64,000 nucleotides of DNA from Geodermatophilus sp. DSM 44513 (GCF_032460525.1 NZ_CP135963.1:2480001-2544000), one strand, 5' to 3'; shown: positions 1-8,405, counted from the first letter of the stretch. Notes: generated from the sequence alone by a model not told the origin. Program-made: numbers and translations.

Positions 1-690
1 GACGCCGTAGCCGCGGGCGCCGTCCAGGACGCGCGGCCCGCAGGCCGTGCCCACGCAGTGCGTGCCGTGCCCGTGCCCGTCCTGCGCGGACTCGCCCGGG
101 ACGAACGACGTCGCCGTGAGCGCGCGCCCGGCGAGGTCGGGGTGGGCCAGGTCGACCCCGGTGTCGAGCACCGCGACCCGGATGCCGCGCCCGGTGCGCG
201 GCGAGGTGGCGGCCTCGGTGGCCTGCAGCCCCCAGGTGTGCTGCGGGGTGTCGGCGTACAGCGGCGCGGTCGGCGCCGGGGCCGCGGCCGCCCCGAGCAG
301 GCGCCCGGTGAGGTCGGCGACGGCGTCCCGGTAACCGGCCAGGTAGCCCTCGGGGACCTCCGGCAGCACGTGGTGCACCAGCTCCGGGGTGACCGCGAGC
401 ACCGCCGCGTCGCCGGCCAGCCGCTGCGGGTCCACGGTGGCCACGGCCAGCCCGAGACCGGGGAAGACGACTGCCTCGGCGTCGCGCAGCCGGCCCGCGT
501 CGACGTCGCCGGGCTCGACGTCGCGGGAGTCCGCGACGTCGGACAGCCCCGCGATCCGGCGCATCGCGGCCGCGGTGTCCTCGGCGGGGTCGGCGAAGAC
601 CACCACCGAGCGACCGGTCGTCGCGGCCGGCGGCAGTGCGCCGGCCCGGTCGCGGCCGGGTCGCGCTCCGGGCGTCGGTCGTCCGATCAC
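1..690 (-). CDS. S8 family (subtilisin-like) serine peptidase, 3' part outside window
   Basis: The N-terminal 230 residues of a subtilase are visible; the gene runs off the left edge. The catalytic Asp motif (VAVLDTGVDLAHPDL, about residue 175) and the catalytic His motif (HGHGTHCVGTACG, about residue 210) are present. The Ser region lies outside. Before the Asp motif there is a propeptide-like segment of about 165 residues without a clear signal peptide, so the protein may be cytoplasmic or use another route. The GTG start at 690 follows GGAGG at 5 bases. Repeat copy A and the end of the TPP-enzyme gene lie upstream on the same strand. Family assignment is secure; substrate is unknown. Confidence 0.88.
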   Translation of the reverse strand, partial: MIGRPTPGARPGRDRAGALPPAATTGRSVVVFADPAEDTAAAMRRIAGLSDVADSRDVEPGDVDAGRLRDAEAVVFPGLGLAVATVDPQRLAGDAAVLAVTPELVHHVLPEVPEGYLAGYRDAVADLTGRLLGAAAAPAPTAPLYADTPQHTWGLQATEAATSPRTGRGIRVAVLDTGVDLAHPDLAGRALTATSFVPGESAQDGHGHGTHCVGTACGPRVLDGARGYGV

Positions 691-797
691 GGCTGCCTCC
701 TCGTCCGGTGGGGCACCGGGCGGGAGCCCGGCACGAGAGCCATCGTGACCCGGTGCGACCTCCTCCGCCCCCTCGGCAGCCAGCGGCGGGCTGGAAC

Positions 798-857
798 GGC
801 CTCCCCGCAGGGGCCCGCCGCGAGCTCGCGAGCGGTGGGGGGCAGGGAGGTCCTTCT
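798..857 (-). repeat. Dispersed stop-codon-anchored hairpin repeat, copy A
   Basis: A roughly 60-base GC-rich element starting directly after the TGA of the TPP-enzyme gene. It shares a long near-identical core (GCTCGCGAGCTCGCGGCGGG, preceded by a C-run) with the copy at 40053-40112. Ends AGGACCTCCCTGC and GCGGGGAGGCC form an imperfect inverted repeat, so it can fold as a large stem and may act as a terminator. The three copies suggest a REP/MITE-like family; that class name is inference. Confidence 0.8.
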
Positions 858-2522
858 TCAGTGGCCGCGGAAGGCCTCCGCCAGCCACCACGACGGCTCC
901 TCGGCGGCCACCTTGGCGTCCACGAGCAGCGGCGTGCTGCGCGGGCCGGCCACCCAGGAGGCCACCCCCGCGAGGTCCCCGGGCGCCCGCACCGTGACCG
1001 CGGTGAACCCGTGGCCGCGGGCGATCGAGGCGAAGTCGGTCTCCGGGAAGCGCACTGTGTCCAGCGGGTGCCCGTGCGGGCCGAAGTGGTGCACCTCGGC
1101 GCCGTACGCGGCGTCGTCGTAGACCACGACCACCATCGGCAGGCCCAGCCGCACCACGGTCTCCAGCTCCGCGGCCCCCATCAGCGCGCCGCCGTCGCCG
1201 AGTGCCGCGACCGGCAGCCGGTCCGGCCGGGCCAGCGCCGCGCCGATCGCCGTGGCCAGCCCCAGGCCGACGGACTGGAAGGCCTGGGTGAAGCAGGACC
1301 CGGCCTCGTCGGGGACGTCGAGGAACGCGCTCGGGTAGCCCATGAAGTTGCCCGAGTCGACCGCGACCACCCGCTCGGCCGGCAGCAGGTCGTCCAGCCC
1401 GATGGTCAGCGTGCGCGGGTCGATCCGGCCCGGGACGGCGGCGGGGGTGAACGGCACGTCCCGCCAGCGCCCCCGCTGGGCGATCGCCGTCCGCACCTCC
1501 CCGGAGCGGTAACCGGGGACGGCGGGACCGCCGAGCGCGGCCTCGACGGCCGCCGCGGTCAGCCCGACGTCCCCGACCACGCCGACGGCGACCGGGCGGT
1601 GCGCGCCGACGGCGGCCGGGTCGTCGTCGACCTGCGCGACGACGGCGCCCTCGGCGATGAGCCGGCCGTGCCGCATCGTCCACATGTTCAGCGCGCAGCC
1701 CCAGCCGACCACCAGGTCCGCACCGCCGATCAGCTCGGCGGCCAGCGGGGAGGCGAAGCCGCCGGACACGCCCACCGACCACGGGTGACCGGCGAACAGG
1801 CCGCGCACCACCGCCGAGGTGGCCAGCAGCGCGCCGCACCGCTCGGCCAGCGCCGCCAGCTCCGCCCGCGCGCCGCGGGCCCCCCGGCCGGCCACGAACA
1901 CCGGGCGCCGGGCGGCGCGCAGCGCGGCCGCCAGCCGCTCCACCGCCTCCGCGTCGGGCGGGACCGGGGCGGGCGCGGGCAGCGGCGGGAGCGCGGCCGG
2001 GGTGGTGAGCTCCTGGGCCTGCACGTCCAGCGGCAGGTTGACCAGCACGGTGCGCCGTCCGGAGACGGCGGTGCCCACGGCGGCGGCGACCGTGTCCAGC
2101 GCCCCGGCGGCCGAGGCGACCCGCATCGGCACCGCGCCCACGGCGGCGGCCAGGGCGGACTGGTCGACGGCGAAGTTGGACAGCGGCGAGCCCGCCTCGG
2201 CGGCGAGCACCACCAGCGGGGTGCGGCTCTTGGCCGCCTCGGTGATGCCGGTCAGCGCGTTGGTCAGCCCGCAGCCCTGGTGCAGCGTCAGCGCGGTGGG
2301 CCGGCCGGTCACCCGCGCGTGCGCGTCGGCCATGGTCGCGGCCCCGCCTTCGTGGCGGGCGGCCACGAACCGCGCCCCGGCGGCGACCATCGCGTTGGTC
2401 ACCAGGAAGTTGCCCGACCCGACGACGCCGAACGCGGTGTCCACGCCCCAGTCGGCCAGCGCCGTCCCCACCGCCTCGGCGACCGTGCCGCCCTGTCCCC
2501 CGCCCGCCCCCGGCCGCGTCAC
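858..2522 (-). CDS. Thiamine pyrophosphate-dependent enzyme (acetolactate synthase/benzoylformate decarboxylase-like)
   Basis: A 554-residue protein with the three-domain layout of TPP enzymes. The N-terminal pyrimidine-binding domain carries the catalytic-Glu motif RHEGGAATMADAHAR, a central domain follows, and the C-terminal PP-binding domain has the GDGGALMGAAE motif. The usual second metal-ligand Asn pair (NN) reads DD in VVVYDDAAYG. The GTG start overlaps the stop of the upstream cyclase gene by GTGA, so the two are probably translationally coupled. Pairing with a cyclase/formamidase-type hydrolase suggests breakdown of a keto or cyclic acid. The substrate cannot be read from the sequence; 2-keto acid decarboxylation or ligation is the family expectation. 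Confidence 0.85.
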   Translation of the reverse strand: MTRPGAGGGQGGTVAEAVGTALADWGVDTAFGVVGSGNFLVTNAMVAAGARFVAARHEGGAATMADAHARVTGRPTALTLHQGCGLTNALTGITEAAKSRTPLVVLAAEAGSPLSNFAVDQSALAAAVGAVPMRVASAAGALDTVAAAVGTAVSGRRTVLVNLPLDVQAQELTTPAALPPLPAPAPVPPDAEAVERLAAALRAARRPVFVAGRGARGARAELAALAERCGALLATSAVVRGLFAGHPWSVGVSGGFASPLAAELIGGADLVVGWGCALNMWTMRHGRLIAEGAVVAQVDDDPAAVGAHRPVAVGVVGDVGLTAAAVEAALGGPAVPGYRSGEVRTAIAQRGRWRDVPFTPAAVPGRIDPRTLTIGLDDLLPAERVVAVDSGNFMGYPSAFLDVPDEAGSCFTQAFQSVGLGLATAIGAALARPDRLPVAALGDGGALMGAAELETVVRLGLPMVVVVYDDAAYGAEVHHFGPHGHPLDTVRFPETDFASIARGHGFTAVTVRAPGDLAGVASWVAGPRSTPLLVDAKVAAEEPSWWLAEAFRGH

Positions 2523-3295
2523 CCGCGCTCGACCAGGGCCAGCACCCGCGCCGGGGACCCCGAGCCGGAGACGATCGGCAGCGGCGCGGCCACCAGCACC
2601 GCGCCGGTCGGTGGCAGCAGCGCCAGGTTCTGCAGCTGGGTCAGCCCGTACTTCCCGCTGCCCATGAGCCCGGCGTGGCAGGGGAACGGCGGGTCGAAGG
2701 AGTGCGCGGCGCCGGCGTCGGTCCCGACGGTCTCCACGCCCAGGCCGAGCACCGGTGCCTCCTCGGCCAGCCAGCGCGCGCACTCCGGGGAGACGCCGGG
2801 GGTGTGCGGGCCGGTGTCGTCGGCGTTGAGGAAGTCCTCCTGCGAGGCGCTGCGGGCGTCCCAGCCGGTGCGGTACAGCAGCCAGCCGCCGGTGGGTAGC
2901 GGACCGTGCTCGGCCTCCCAGGCGCGCACGTGGTCGACCTCCAGCAGGAAGTCGGGGTCGGCCGCGGCCTCGGCGGAGAAGTCGAGGACGGCGGCCGGCG
3001 CGACCAGCCGGGCCGCCGGGACGGATGCGACGTCCTCCCCGCCGGCGCCGGTGACCCAGTGGTTGGGCGCGTCGAAGTGCGTGCCGGTGTGCTCCCCGGT
3101 GCGGAAGTTGTTCCAGTACCAGGCCGGGCCGCGGTCGTCGTACCGGCTGAGCTCCTCCAGCTCGAAGCGCGCGGTCTGCGCGAACTGCGGCGGCAGGGCG
3201 ATGACCGGGGTCTGCGCCGACAGCGGGGCGGTGAGGTCGACGACCTCGATGCCCCCGCCGGCCAGCGCGGCGGCGAACGCGGACAGGGCGGACAT
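2519..3295 (-). CDS. Cyclase family protein (kynurenine formamidase-like hydrolase, PF04199 type)
   Basis: 258 residues. The family metal-binding signature HTGTHFDAPNHW is present near residue 80, with a second conserved zone around VGTDAGAAHSFDPP. Members hydrolyse amides or lactones using a bound divalent metal. ATG at 3295 is preferred because GGAGG sits 8 bases upstream; an in-frame ATG 17 codons earlier lacks such a site. Its stop overlaps the start of the TPP-enzyme gene (GTGA), implying one operon. Between this gene and the phosphatase gene on the same strand there are 54 bases. Substrate is not predictable beyond the family level. Confidence 0.86.
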   Translation of the reverse strand: MSALSAFAAALAGGGIEVVDLTAPLSAQTPVIALPPQFAQTARFELEELSRYDDRGPAWYWNNFRTGEHTGTHFDAPNHWVTGAGGEDVASVPAARLVAPAAVLDFSAEAAADPDFLLEVDHVRAWEAEHGPLPTGGWLLYRTGWDARSASQEDFLNADDTGPHTPGVSPECARWLAEEAPVLGLGVETVGTDAGAAHSFDPPFPCHAGLMGSGKYGLTQLQNLALLPPTGAVLVAAPLPIVSGSGSPARVLALVERG

Positions 3296-3349
3296 CGGGA
3301 GGGCCTCCACGGGGTCGCAGGGTGCGGCCCGGAGAGCATGCCGCACGCG

Positions 3350-5002
3350 CTACTGCGCCCCGCAGCGGACGGCGACGACGGCGACGTCGTCCTCCGGGTG
3401 GTTGCCGACGATCCGCTCGATGAGCGCGTCGCACAGCCGGTCCGGCGGGACCGGGCCGAGCTCGCGGACGGCGGCCACCAGCCGCTCGGTGCCCTCGTCG
3501 ATGCCGGTGCGGCCCTGCTCGACCAGCCCGTCGGTGTGGAACAGCAGGGTGTCGCCGGCGCCGATCCGCACGACGGAGTCGGTGCGCGGCCGGGTGGACT
3601 CCGCCCCCAGCAGGGTCTGCGGCTCGGCCGACAGCAGGTCCACCCGGCCGTCGGCGTGCAGCAGCAGCGGCGGCAGGTGGCCGGCCGACGACCAGCGCAG
3701 CAGCCGCCGTCCGCTGCCGGTCAGCTCGGCGGGCTGCTCGATGCGGGCGATCAGCGCGGTGGCCAGGGTGCCGATGCGCAGGCCGGTGAGCGCGGCGTCG
3801 ACCCGGGTGAGCACCTGCGCCGGCTCCTCCTGCCGGTCGTAGGCGATGCCGCGCAGGATGCTGCGCACCTGGCCCATGGCGGCCGCGGCGTCCACGTTGT
3901 GGCCGACGACGTCGCCGATGACCAGCAGCGTCGCGCCGTCGGGCTGCTGGAAGGCGTCGTACCAGTCACCGCCCACGTGCAGGCTGCTCGACGCCGGCAG
4001 GTAGCGGACGGCGATCTCCAGGTCGTCGGGCTGCGGCGGCGGGGTCAGCAGGCTGCGCTGCAGGGTCTCCGCGACGGCCAGCTGCCGGTCGTAGAGCCGG
4101 GCGTTGTCGATGGCCAGCGCGGCGCGGCGGGCGACCTCCACCGCGGTGGCGATCTCCATTTCGCCGTGCTGGGGGCGGTCGACGCCGTTGACCAGGGCGA
4201 TGACGCCGATGGTCTCGGTGCGCGCCCGCAGCGGGACGACGGTCATGGAGCCCGCGCCCAGCCGCTCCCAGGCCGCCCGCAGCTCGGGCCGCCCGCCGAG
4301 GCTGGGCTCGACGATCGCCGGGTCGATGGTGGGCAGGTGGATCGGCTCGCCGGTGAGCAGCGCGGTCACCAGCGGGTTGTCCTCCGCGGCCCCCCGGGTG
4401 CGGTTGTCCAGGTAGAAGTCGAGGTCGGCCCGCCCGGCCGGGTCGCGGTGCGCCCGGCCCTCCGCGACCGGCGCGCCGTCCTCCCCGAGCACGCTGACCA
4501 TCGACCAGTCGGCCAGCCGGGGCACCACCAGCTCGGCGAGCGTGGCCACCGACTGGGCGGGGTCCAGGGTGCTGGACATGGCCTCGCTGACCTCGGCGAG
4601 GAACCGCAGCCGGTCGTACTCGGCCACGTCGGCGACCGGGTCACCGGGGCCGTCGGGTACCGGGCCGGCGCTGCGCCGCAGCCACACGTGCAGCGCGTCG
4701 CCGTCCCGCTGCGCCGTGGCGTCGATCCAGGCGCTCACCGGCGGGTAGAAGCCCCGCCAGGTCACCCGGCCACCGGCGCTGCGCGCGTGCAGCAGGAAGC
4801 TGTGGAAGATCGTGCCGGCCAGCTCGGGCAGCGCGATCCAGATGTTGCGCCCGGCCAGCTCCTCGTGGCGGCGGCCGAGCAGGTCGGCCGTGGCCTGGTC
4901 GACCGACACCAGCGTCCAGTCGCCGTCGAAGACCGCGACCGCCGGCTGCCGGGTGGCCGCCGGCGCGGTGACGAGCGCCGCGGGCACTGCCGCATCCGTC
5001 AC
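3350..5002 (-). CDS. PAS-GAF-PP2C (SpoIIE/RsbU-type) serine phosphatase
   Basis: 550 residues from a GTG with GGAGG about 11 bases upstream. An N-terminal PAS-like domain (about 15-100: VAVFDGDWTLVSVDQATADLLGR, split over a sensory fold) is followed by a GAF domain (about 130-290) and a PP2C-SIG domain (about 320-550). The PP2C part has the metal-binding motifs HVGGDWYDAF, VIGDVVGHN, FHTDGLVE and EDDVAVVAV. Such proteins dephosphorylate anti-anti-sigma factors in stress signalling, in response to a signal sensed by PAS/GAF. No sigma-factor partner gene lies nearby, so the target is unknown. A longer start at 5083 is open but has no ribosome site. Confidence 0.88.
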   Translation of the reverse strand: MTDAAVPAALVTAPAATRQPAVAVFDGDWTLVSVDQATADLLGRRHEELAGRNIWIALPELAGTIFHSFLLHARSAGGRVTWRGFYPPVSAWIDATAQRDGDALHVWLRRSAGPVPDGPGDPVADVAEYDRLRFLAEVSEAMSSTLDPAQSVATLAELVVPRLADWSMVSVLGEDGAPVAEGRAHRDPAGRADLDFYLDNRTRGAAEDNPLVTALLTGEPIHLPTIDPAIVEPSLGGRPELRAAWERLGAGSMTVVPLRARTETIGVIALVNGVDRPQHGEMEIATAVEVARRAALAIDNARLYDRQLAVAETLQRSLLTPPPQPDDLEIAVRYLPASSSLHVGGDWYDAFQQPDGATLLVIGDVVGHNVDAAAAMGQVRSILRGIAYDRQEEPAQVLTRVDAALTGLRIGTLATALIARIEQPAELTGSGRRLLRWSSAGHLPPLLLHADGRVDLLSAEPQTLLGAESTRPRTDSVVRIGAGDTLLFHTDGLVEQGRTGIDEGTERLVAAVRELGPVPPDRLCDALIERIVGNHPEDDVAVVAVRCGAQ

Positions 5003-5077
5003 GTCGTCCTGCGCCTCCGGTCCGGTGCAACCTGCGTTGTCGCCGGGAGGAGGGTACGCCCCCGGTGGGGCACGTGC

Positions 5078-5191
5078 GGCCACCCTTCAGGGGCCCGCGT
5101 CGAGCCCACGTGGCCTTCCTGCAGGGCCCCGCCGCGAGCCTGCGAGTGGTGGGGGGGCAGGGAGGTCCTTCCTGGGGGGAAGGGTGGTCCT
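5078..5191 (-). repeat. Dispersed stop-anchored repeat, copy B: one element nested in another
   Basis: Starts next to the stop codon of the YceI gene. The outer copy occupies 5174-5191 and 5078-5111, with ends GGACCACCCTTC and GAAGGGTGGCC that pair almost perfectly. A second, complete element (5112-5173) with ends AGGACCTCCCTGC and GCAGGAAGGCC interrupts it at the C-run. Removing 5112-5173 restores an outer sequence that aligns to copies A and C. This is direct sequence evidence for insertion of one member into another. Confidence 0.75.
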
Positions 5192-5194
5192 CTT

Positions 5195-5794
5195 TCAGGT
5201 GACCCGGACGGCGGAGACGTCGAACTCGATCTGGATGCGGTCGCTGACCAGCACCCCGCCGGTGTCCAGCGGCGTGTTCCAGGTCAGGCCCCAGTCGCTG
5301 CGCCGGATGGCCAGCGCCCCCTCGAAGCCGACCCGCAGGGCGCCGAACGGGTCCCGGGCCGAGCCGGTCAGCGTGAAGTCGACCGACACCGGGCGGGTGG
5401 TGTCGCGGATGGTGAGGTCGCCGGTGACCGCGTAGGTCTGCGGGTCCACCTGCTCCACGTCGGTGGAGCGGAACACGATCTCGGGGTGGCCCTCGACGTC
5501 GAGGAAGTCCGCGGAGCGCAGGTGCGCGTCCCGGTCGGGCACGCCGGTGTCGATGCTGGCCGCGGCGATGCGCAGCTGCACCGAGCTGGCCGGCGGGTCG
5601 GCGACGTCGAGGTGCGCGGTGCCGGAGAACTCACCGAACGACCCGCGCACGGTGGTCACCATGGCGTGGCGGGCCCGGATGCCGATGCGGGTGTGCGCGG
5701 CGTCGACCTCGTAGTCCCCGGTGACGTCGTCGAGCGCGATGGTGGCCGCGTCGAAGTCGGTGGGGTCCGCGTCAGGTGCCCGGTGCTTGCCCAC
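5195..5794 (-). CDS. YceI family protein
   Basis: 199 residues covering a whole YceI domain. Typical stretches include the opening YEVDAAHTRIGIRARHAMVTT, the middle DVEGHPEIVFRST and the end VSDRIQIEFDVSAVRV. YceI proteins form a lipocalin-like barrel that binds long isoprenoid or amide ligands. There is no signal peptide, as is usual for the short actinobacterial forms, so a cytoplasmic location is expected. The GTG start follows GAGG with a 6-base spacer. The stop abuts the nested repeat. It stands 76 bases from the crotonase gene stop and is probably a separate transcription unit. Role is not known for this subgroup. Confidence 0.9.
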   Translation of the reverse strand: MGKHRAPDADPTDFDAATIALDDVTGDYEVDAAHTRIGIRARHAMVTTVRGSFGEFSGTAHLDVADPPASSVQLRIAAASIDTGVPDRDAHLRSADFLDVEGHPEIVFRSTDVEQVDPQTYAVTGDLTIRDTTRPVSVDFTLTGSARDPFGALRVGFEGALAIRRSDWGLTWNTPLDTGGVLVSDRIQIEFDVSAVRVT

Positions 5795-5870
5795 GGTGGG
5801 CCTCCTCCCCCAGGGTCCGCGCCCATCCTGACGGATCCGCCGGGACCGGACCCGCCAGGGTCCCGCCGGC

Positions 5871-6632
5871 TCAGCGGCCCCGCCAGACCGGCGGCCGCTT
5901 CTCGGCGAAGGCCGCCGCCCCCTCCCGGGCGTCCTCGCTGGCGAACACCGGGGCCACGAGCTGGGCCTGCCGGTCCCAGCCCTCGGTGGGGCCCCAGTCG
6001 GCGCTGCCGCGGACCACCGCCTTGGTCGCGGCCAGGGCCAGCGGCCCGTTGGCCGCGACGGTCGCGGCCAGGGCGAGGGCGCCGTCCAGCGCGCCGCCTT
6101 CGGGAGTGAGCCGGTTGACCAGCCCGATCTCCGCGGCCCGCCGGGCGTCGATCGGGTCGCCGGTCAGCAGCATCTCCATCGCCACGTTGGCCGGGACGCG
6201 GTGCGGCAGCAGCAGCGCGCCCCCGGCGGCGGCCACTAGCGAGCGCTTGACCTCCGGCACGCCGAAGCGGGCGGTCTCGGCGGCCACGACGAGGTCGCAG
6301 GCGAGCACCAGCTCGAAGCCGCCGGCCAGCGCCCAGCCCTCGACCGCGGCGACCAGCGGCTTGCGCGGCGGGGTGCGGGTGATGCCGCCCAGCCCGCGGC
6401 CCTCGATGGCCGGGGACTCCCCGCGCAGGAACGCCTTGAGGTCCATGCCGGCGGAGAAGGTGCCCCCCGCCCCGGTGAGCACGCCGACCGCGAGGTCGTC
6501 GTCGGCGTCGAGCTCGTCGACCGCCGCGGCCATCGCCTCCGCGACGGCGCGGGTCAGGGCGTTGCGCGCCTGCGGCCGGTCGATGGTGATCACCTGGACG
6601 GCGTCCCGCCGCTCGACCCGCACCTCGTCCAC
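5871..6632 (-). CDS. Enoyl-CoA hydratase/isomerase (crotonase) family protein
   Basis: 253 residues, full crotonase length. The oxyanion-hole motif AGGTFSAGMDLKAF (about 55-68) and the second motif GWALAGGFELVLACD (about 100-114) are present, followed by FGVPEVKRSLVAAAGG, which holds the usual acidic residue. The C-terminal FAEKRPPVWRGR tail is typical of actinobacterial EchA paralogs. The GTG start has GGAGG upstream and lies 9 bases after the stop of the CoA-transferase gene, so the two form an operon. Expected chemistry is hydration or isomerisation of an enoyl-CoA. Together with the neighbouring CoA-transferase and MaoC it suggests acyl-CoA breakdown of an unidentified acid. Confidence 0.9.
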   Translation of the reverse strand: MDEVRVERRDAVQVITIDRPQARNALTRAVAEAMAAAVDELDADDDLAVGVLTGAGGTFSAGMDLKAFLRGESPAIEGRGLGGITRTPPRKPLVAAVEGWALAGGFELVLACDLVVAAETARFGVPEVKRSLVAAAGGALLLPHRVPANVAMEMLLTGDPIDARRAAEIGLVNRLTPEGGALDGALALAATVAANGPLALAATKAVVRGSADWGPTEGWDRQAQLVAPVFASEDAREGAAAFAEKRPPVWRGR

Positions 6633-6641
6633 CCGACCTCC

Positions 6642-7796
6642 TCAGTCCGCCTGGACGACGGCGCCGGCGGCCAGCAGGCCGGCCACCTCGTCCTCGTCGA
6701 AGCCCCACGCGGCCAGCGCCGCGCGGGTGTCCTGGCCGGGGGTGCGCGGCTCGCCGCGGACCGCACCCGGGGTGCGCGAGAAGCGCGGCGCCGGCGCCGG
6801 CTCGGGGTGCCCGCCGCGGTCGGTGAAGGTGCCCCGGGCGGCCAGGTGCGGGTGCTGGGGGGCCTCGGTGAGCCCGAGGACCGGGCTGACGCAGGCGTCG
6901 GTGCCGGCGAACGCCTCGGTCCACTCGTCGCGGCTGCGGGTGGCGAAGCGGGCGGCGATCCGCGCCCGCTGCTCCGGCCAGCGGGCGACGTCGAGCTGGT
7001 CGCCGTGCCCGTCGGCGTCGAGGTCCAGGCCGGCGAGCAGCTGGGCGTGGAACTGCGGCTCGATGGCGCCCACGGCGACGTGCCGGCCGTCGGCGCAGGC
7101 GTAGGTGCCGTAGAACGGCGCCGCCCCGTCGAGCAGGTTGGCCGCGCGCCGGTCGGTCCAGCGGCCGGCACCGAGCAGGCCGTACACCATCGTGACCAGG
7201 GAGCTGGCGCCGTCCACCATGGCCGCGTCGACCACCTGGCCGACCCCGCTGCCCTGCCGCTCCAGCAGGGCGGCCAGCACGCCGACGACGAGGAACACCG
7301 CCCCCCCGCCGAAGTCGGCGCCGATGTTCAGCGGCGGCACCGGGGTCTCCGCCGTGCCGATGGCGTGCAGGGCACCGGTGAGCCCCAGGTAGTTGATGTC
7401 GTGCCCGGCCCGGCCGGCCAGCGGGCCGTCCTGCCCCCAGCCGGTCATCCGCGCGTAGACCAGCCGCGGGTTGCGGGCCAGGCAGGCGTCCGGCCCGACG
7501 CCGAGCCGCTCGGTGACGCCCGGGCGCAGCCCCTCGACCAGCACGTCGGCGGACTCCACCAGCCGCAGGACGACGTCCCGGCCGGCCGGGCTCTTCAGGT
7601 CGACGGCGACCGACGGGCGGCTGCGGCCCAGCGCGTCCTGCTCGGGCGGCAGCAGCAGCGTGCCACCGCCGGGGCGGTCCACCCGGACGACGTCGGCACC
7701 CAGCTCGGCCAGCAACAGGCACGCGTAGGGCGCCGGCCCGAGCCCGGCCAGCTCGACGACGCGGGTCCCCGCCAGGGGGCCGGTGGGCGGCAGCAC
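6642..7796 (-). CDS. CaiB/BaiF family CoA-transferase (alpha-methylacyl-CoA racemase-like)
   Basis: 384 residues of a class III CoA-transferase. The N-terminus GPLAGTRVVELAGLGPAPY and LADLGADVVRVDRP-like segment, and the central GHDINYLGLTGALH, match the racemase (Amacr/Mcr) branch. The GTG at 7796 was chosen over longer open starts because the family begins here and a TACGGT box sits 7 bases before it, suggesting a leaderless transcript. The catalytic Asp is expected in the VVDAAMVDGASS region. It precedes crotonase in an operon and is divergent from MaoC across a palindromic spacer. Function is either racemisation of 2-methylacyl-CoA or CoA transfer; the sequence favours the former modestly. 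Confidence 0.87.
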   Translation of the reverse strand: MLPPTGPLAGTRVVELAGLGPAPYACLLLAELGADVVRVDRPGGGTLLLPPEQDALGRSRPSVAVDLKSPAGRDVVLRLVESADVLVEGLRPGVTERLGVGPDACLARNPRLVYARMTGWGQDGPLAGRAGHDINYLGLTGALHAIGTAETPVPPLNIGADFGGGAVFLVVGVLAALLERQGSGVGQVVDAAMVDGASSLVTMVYGLLGAGRWTDRRAANLLDGAAPFYGTYACADGRHVAVGAIEPQFHAQLLAGLDLDADGHGDQLDVARWPEQRARIAARFATRSRDEWTEAFAGTDACVSPVLGLTEAPQHPHLAARGTFTDRGGHPEPAPAPRFSRTPGAVRGEPRTPGQDTRAALAAWGFDEDEVAGLLAAGAVVQAD

Positions 7797-7927
7797 GGGG
7801 CCGACCGTAGCGCCGGGCCCACCCGCTCGCCGCGACGGTGTGCGCCGGGGCCCCGGTCGTTCGACGGGGACCGGGCCCCGGCGCACACCGTCGGCCCCCG
7901 GACCGGCCGGCCGTAGGGTCGCAGCCC
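7797..7927. promoter_or_regulatory. Divergent promoter region with a 61-base palindrome
   Basis: The spacer between the CoA-transferase (leftward) and MaoC (rightward) genes. Each gene has a -10-like box close to its start: TACGGT at 7809-7804 for the leftward gene and TAGGGT at 7914-7919 for the rightward gene. Between them lies a large inverted repeat, 7833-7858 against 7869-7893, 25 pairs with one extra G and a 10-base loop. It fills the space between the two expected -35 positions, so a shared operator or cruciform is the simplest reading. Confidence 0.65.
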
Positions 7928-8383
7928 ATGAGCGAGGACCGCTGGTTCGAGGACTACGTGCCCGGGACGACCGCCGAGCACGGCCCGCTGCGGGTGACCG
8001 AGGACGACGTCGTCGACTTCGGCCGCCGGTTCGACCCGCAGCCGTTCCACGTCGACGCGCAGGCCGCGGCGGCCGGCCCGTTCGGCGGGCTGATCGCCAG
8101 CGGGTGGCACACCTGCGCGCTGATGATGCGGCTGCTGGCCGACGAGTACCTCTCCCCCGTCTCCAGCCTGGGCTCGCCGGGCATCGACGAGCTGCGCTGG
8201 CGGGCCCCGGTGCGCCCCGGCGACGAGCTCACGCTGCGGACCACCGTCGCCGACGCCGTGCCGTCGCGGTCGAAGCCCGACCGGGGTCTGGTGCGCACCG
8301 GCATCGAGCTGGTCCGCCAGGACGGCACCGCGGTGCTCAGCATGACGGCGATGAACCTGGTCCTCCGCCGCCCCGCCGGCTGA
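7928..8383 (+). CDS. MaoC family dehydratase (hot-dog fold)
   Basis: 151 residues. The opening RWFEDYVPGTTAEHGPLRVTEDDVVDFG and the hydratase-2 motif region FDPQPFHVDAQAAAA (split, about 35-50) followed by GGLIASGWHTCALMMR are diagnostic of MaoC-type (R)-specific enoyl-CoA hydratases. The Asp/His pair of the hydratase dyad is in DPQPFHVD. ATG at 7928 has TAGGGT 8 bases upstream and no clear ribosome site, so a leaderless mRNA is likely. Divergent from the CoA-transferase/crotonase operon, it probably acts in the same acyl-CoA pathway. Its stop codon lies in the stem of a shared terminator. Confidence 0.88.
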   Translation: MSEDRWFEDYVPGTTAEHGPLRVTEDDVVDFGRRFDPQPFHVDAQAAAAGPFGGLIASGWHTCALMMRLLADEYLSPVSSLGSPGIDELRWRAPVRPGDELTLRTTVADAVPSRSKPDRGLVRTGIELVRQDGTAVLSMTAMNLVLRRPAG

Positions 8384-8405
8384 GCCTGCCCGGGGGCGGG
8401 CTCAG
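8380..8405. terminator. Bidirectional hairpin between convergent genes
   Basis: Inverted repeat CTGAGCC (8380-8386) and GGCTCAG (8399-8405) around a GC-rich loop. The TGA of maoC and the TGA of the opposite hypothetical gene are both inside the stem. No T-run follows, which is usual in this G+C range. Confidence 0.6.

Noticed and set aside
636..3842. Very long rightward open frame opposite the TPP enzyme, cyclase and phosphatase genes
   Set aside because: Arg/Gly/Ala/Pro-rich translation without domains; arises from GC-skewed codons of the real genes on the other strand.
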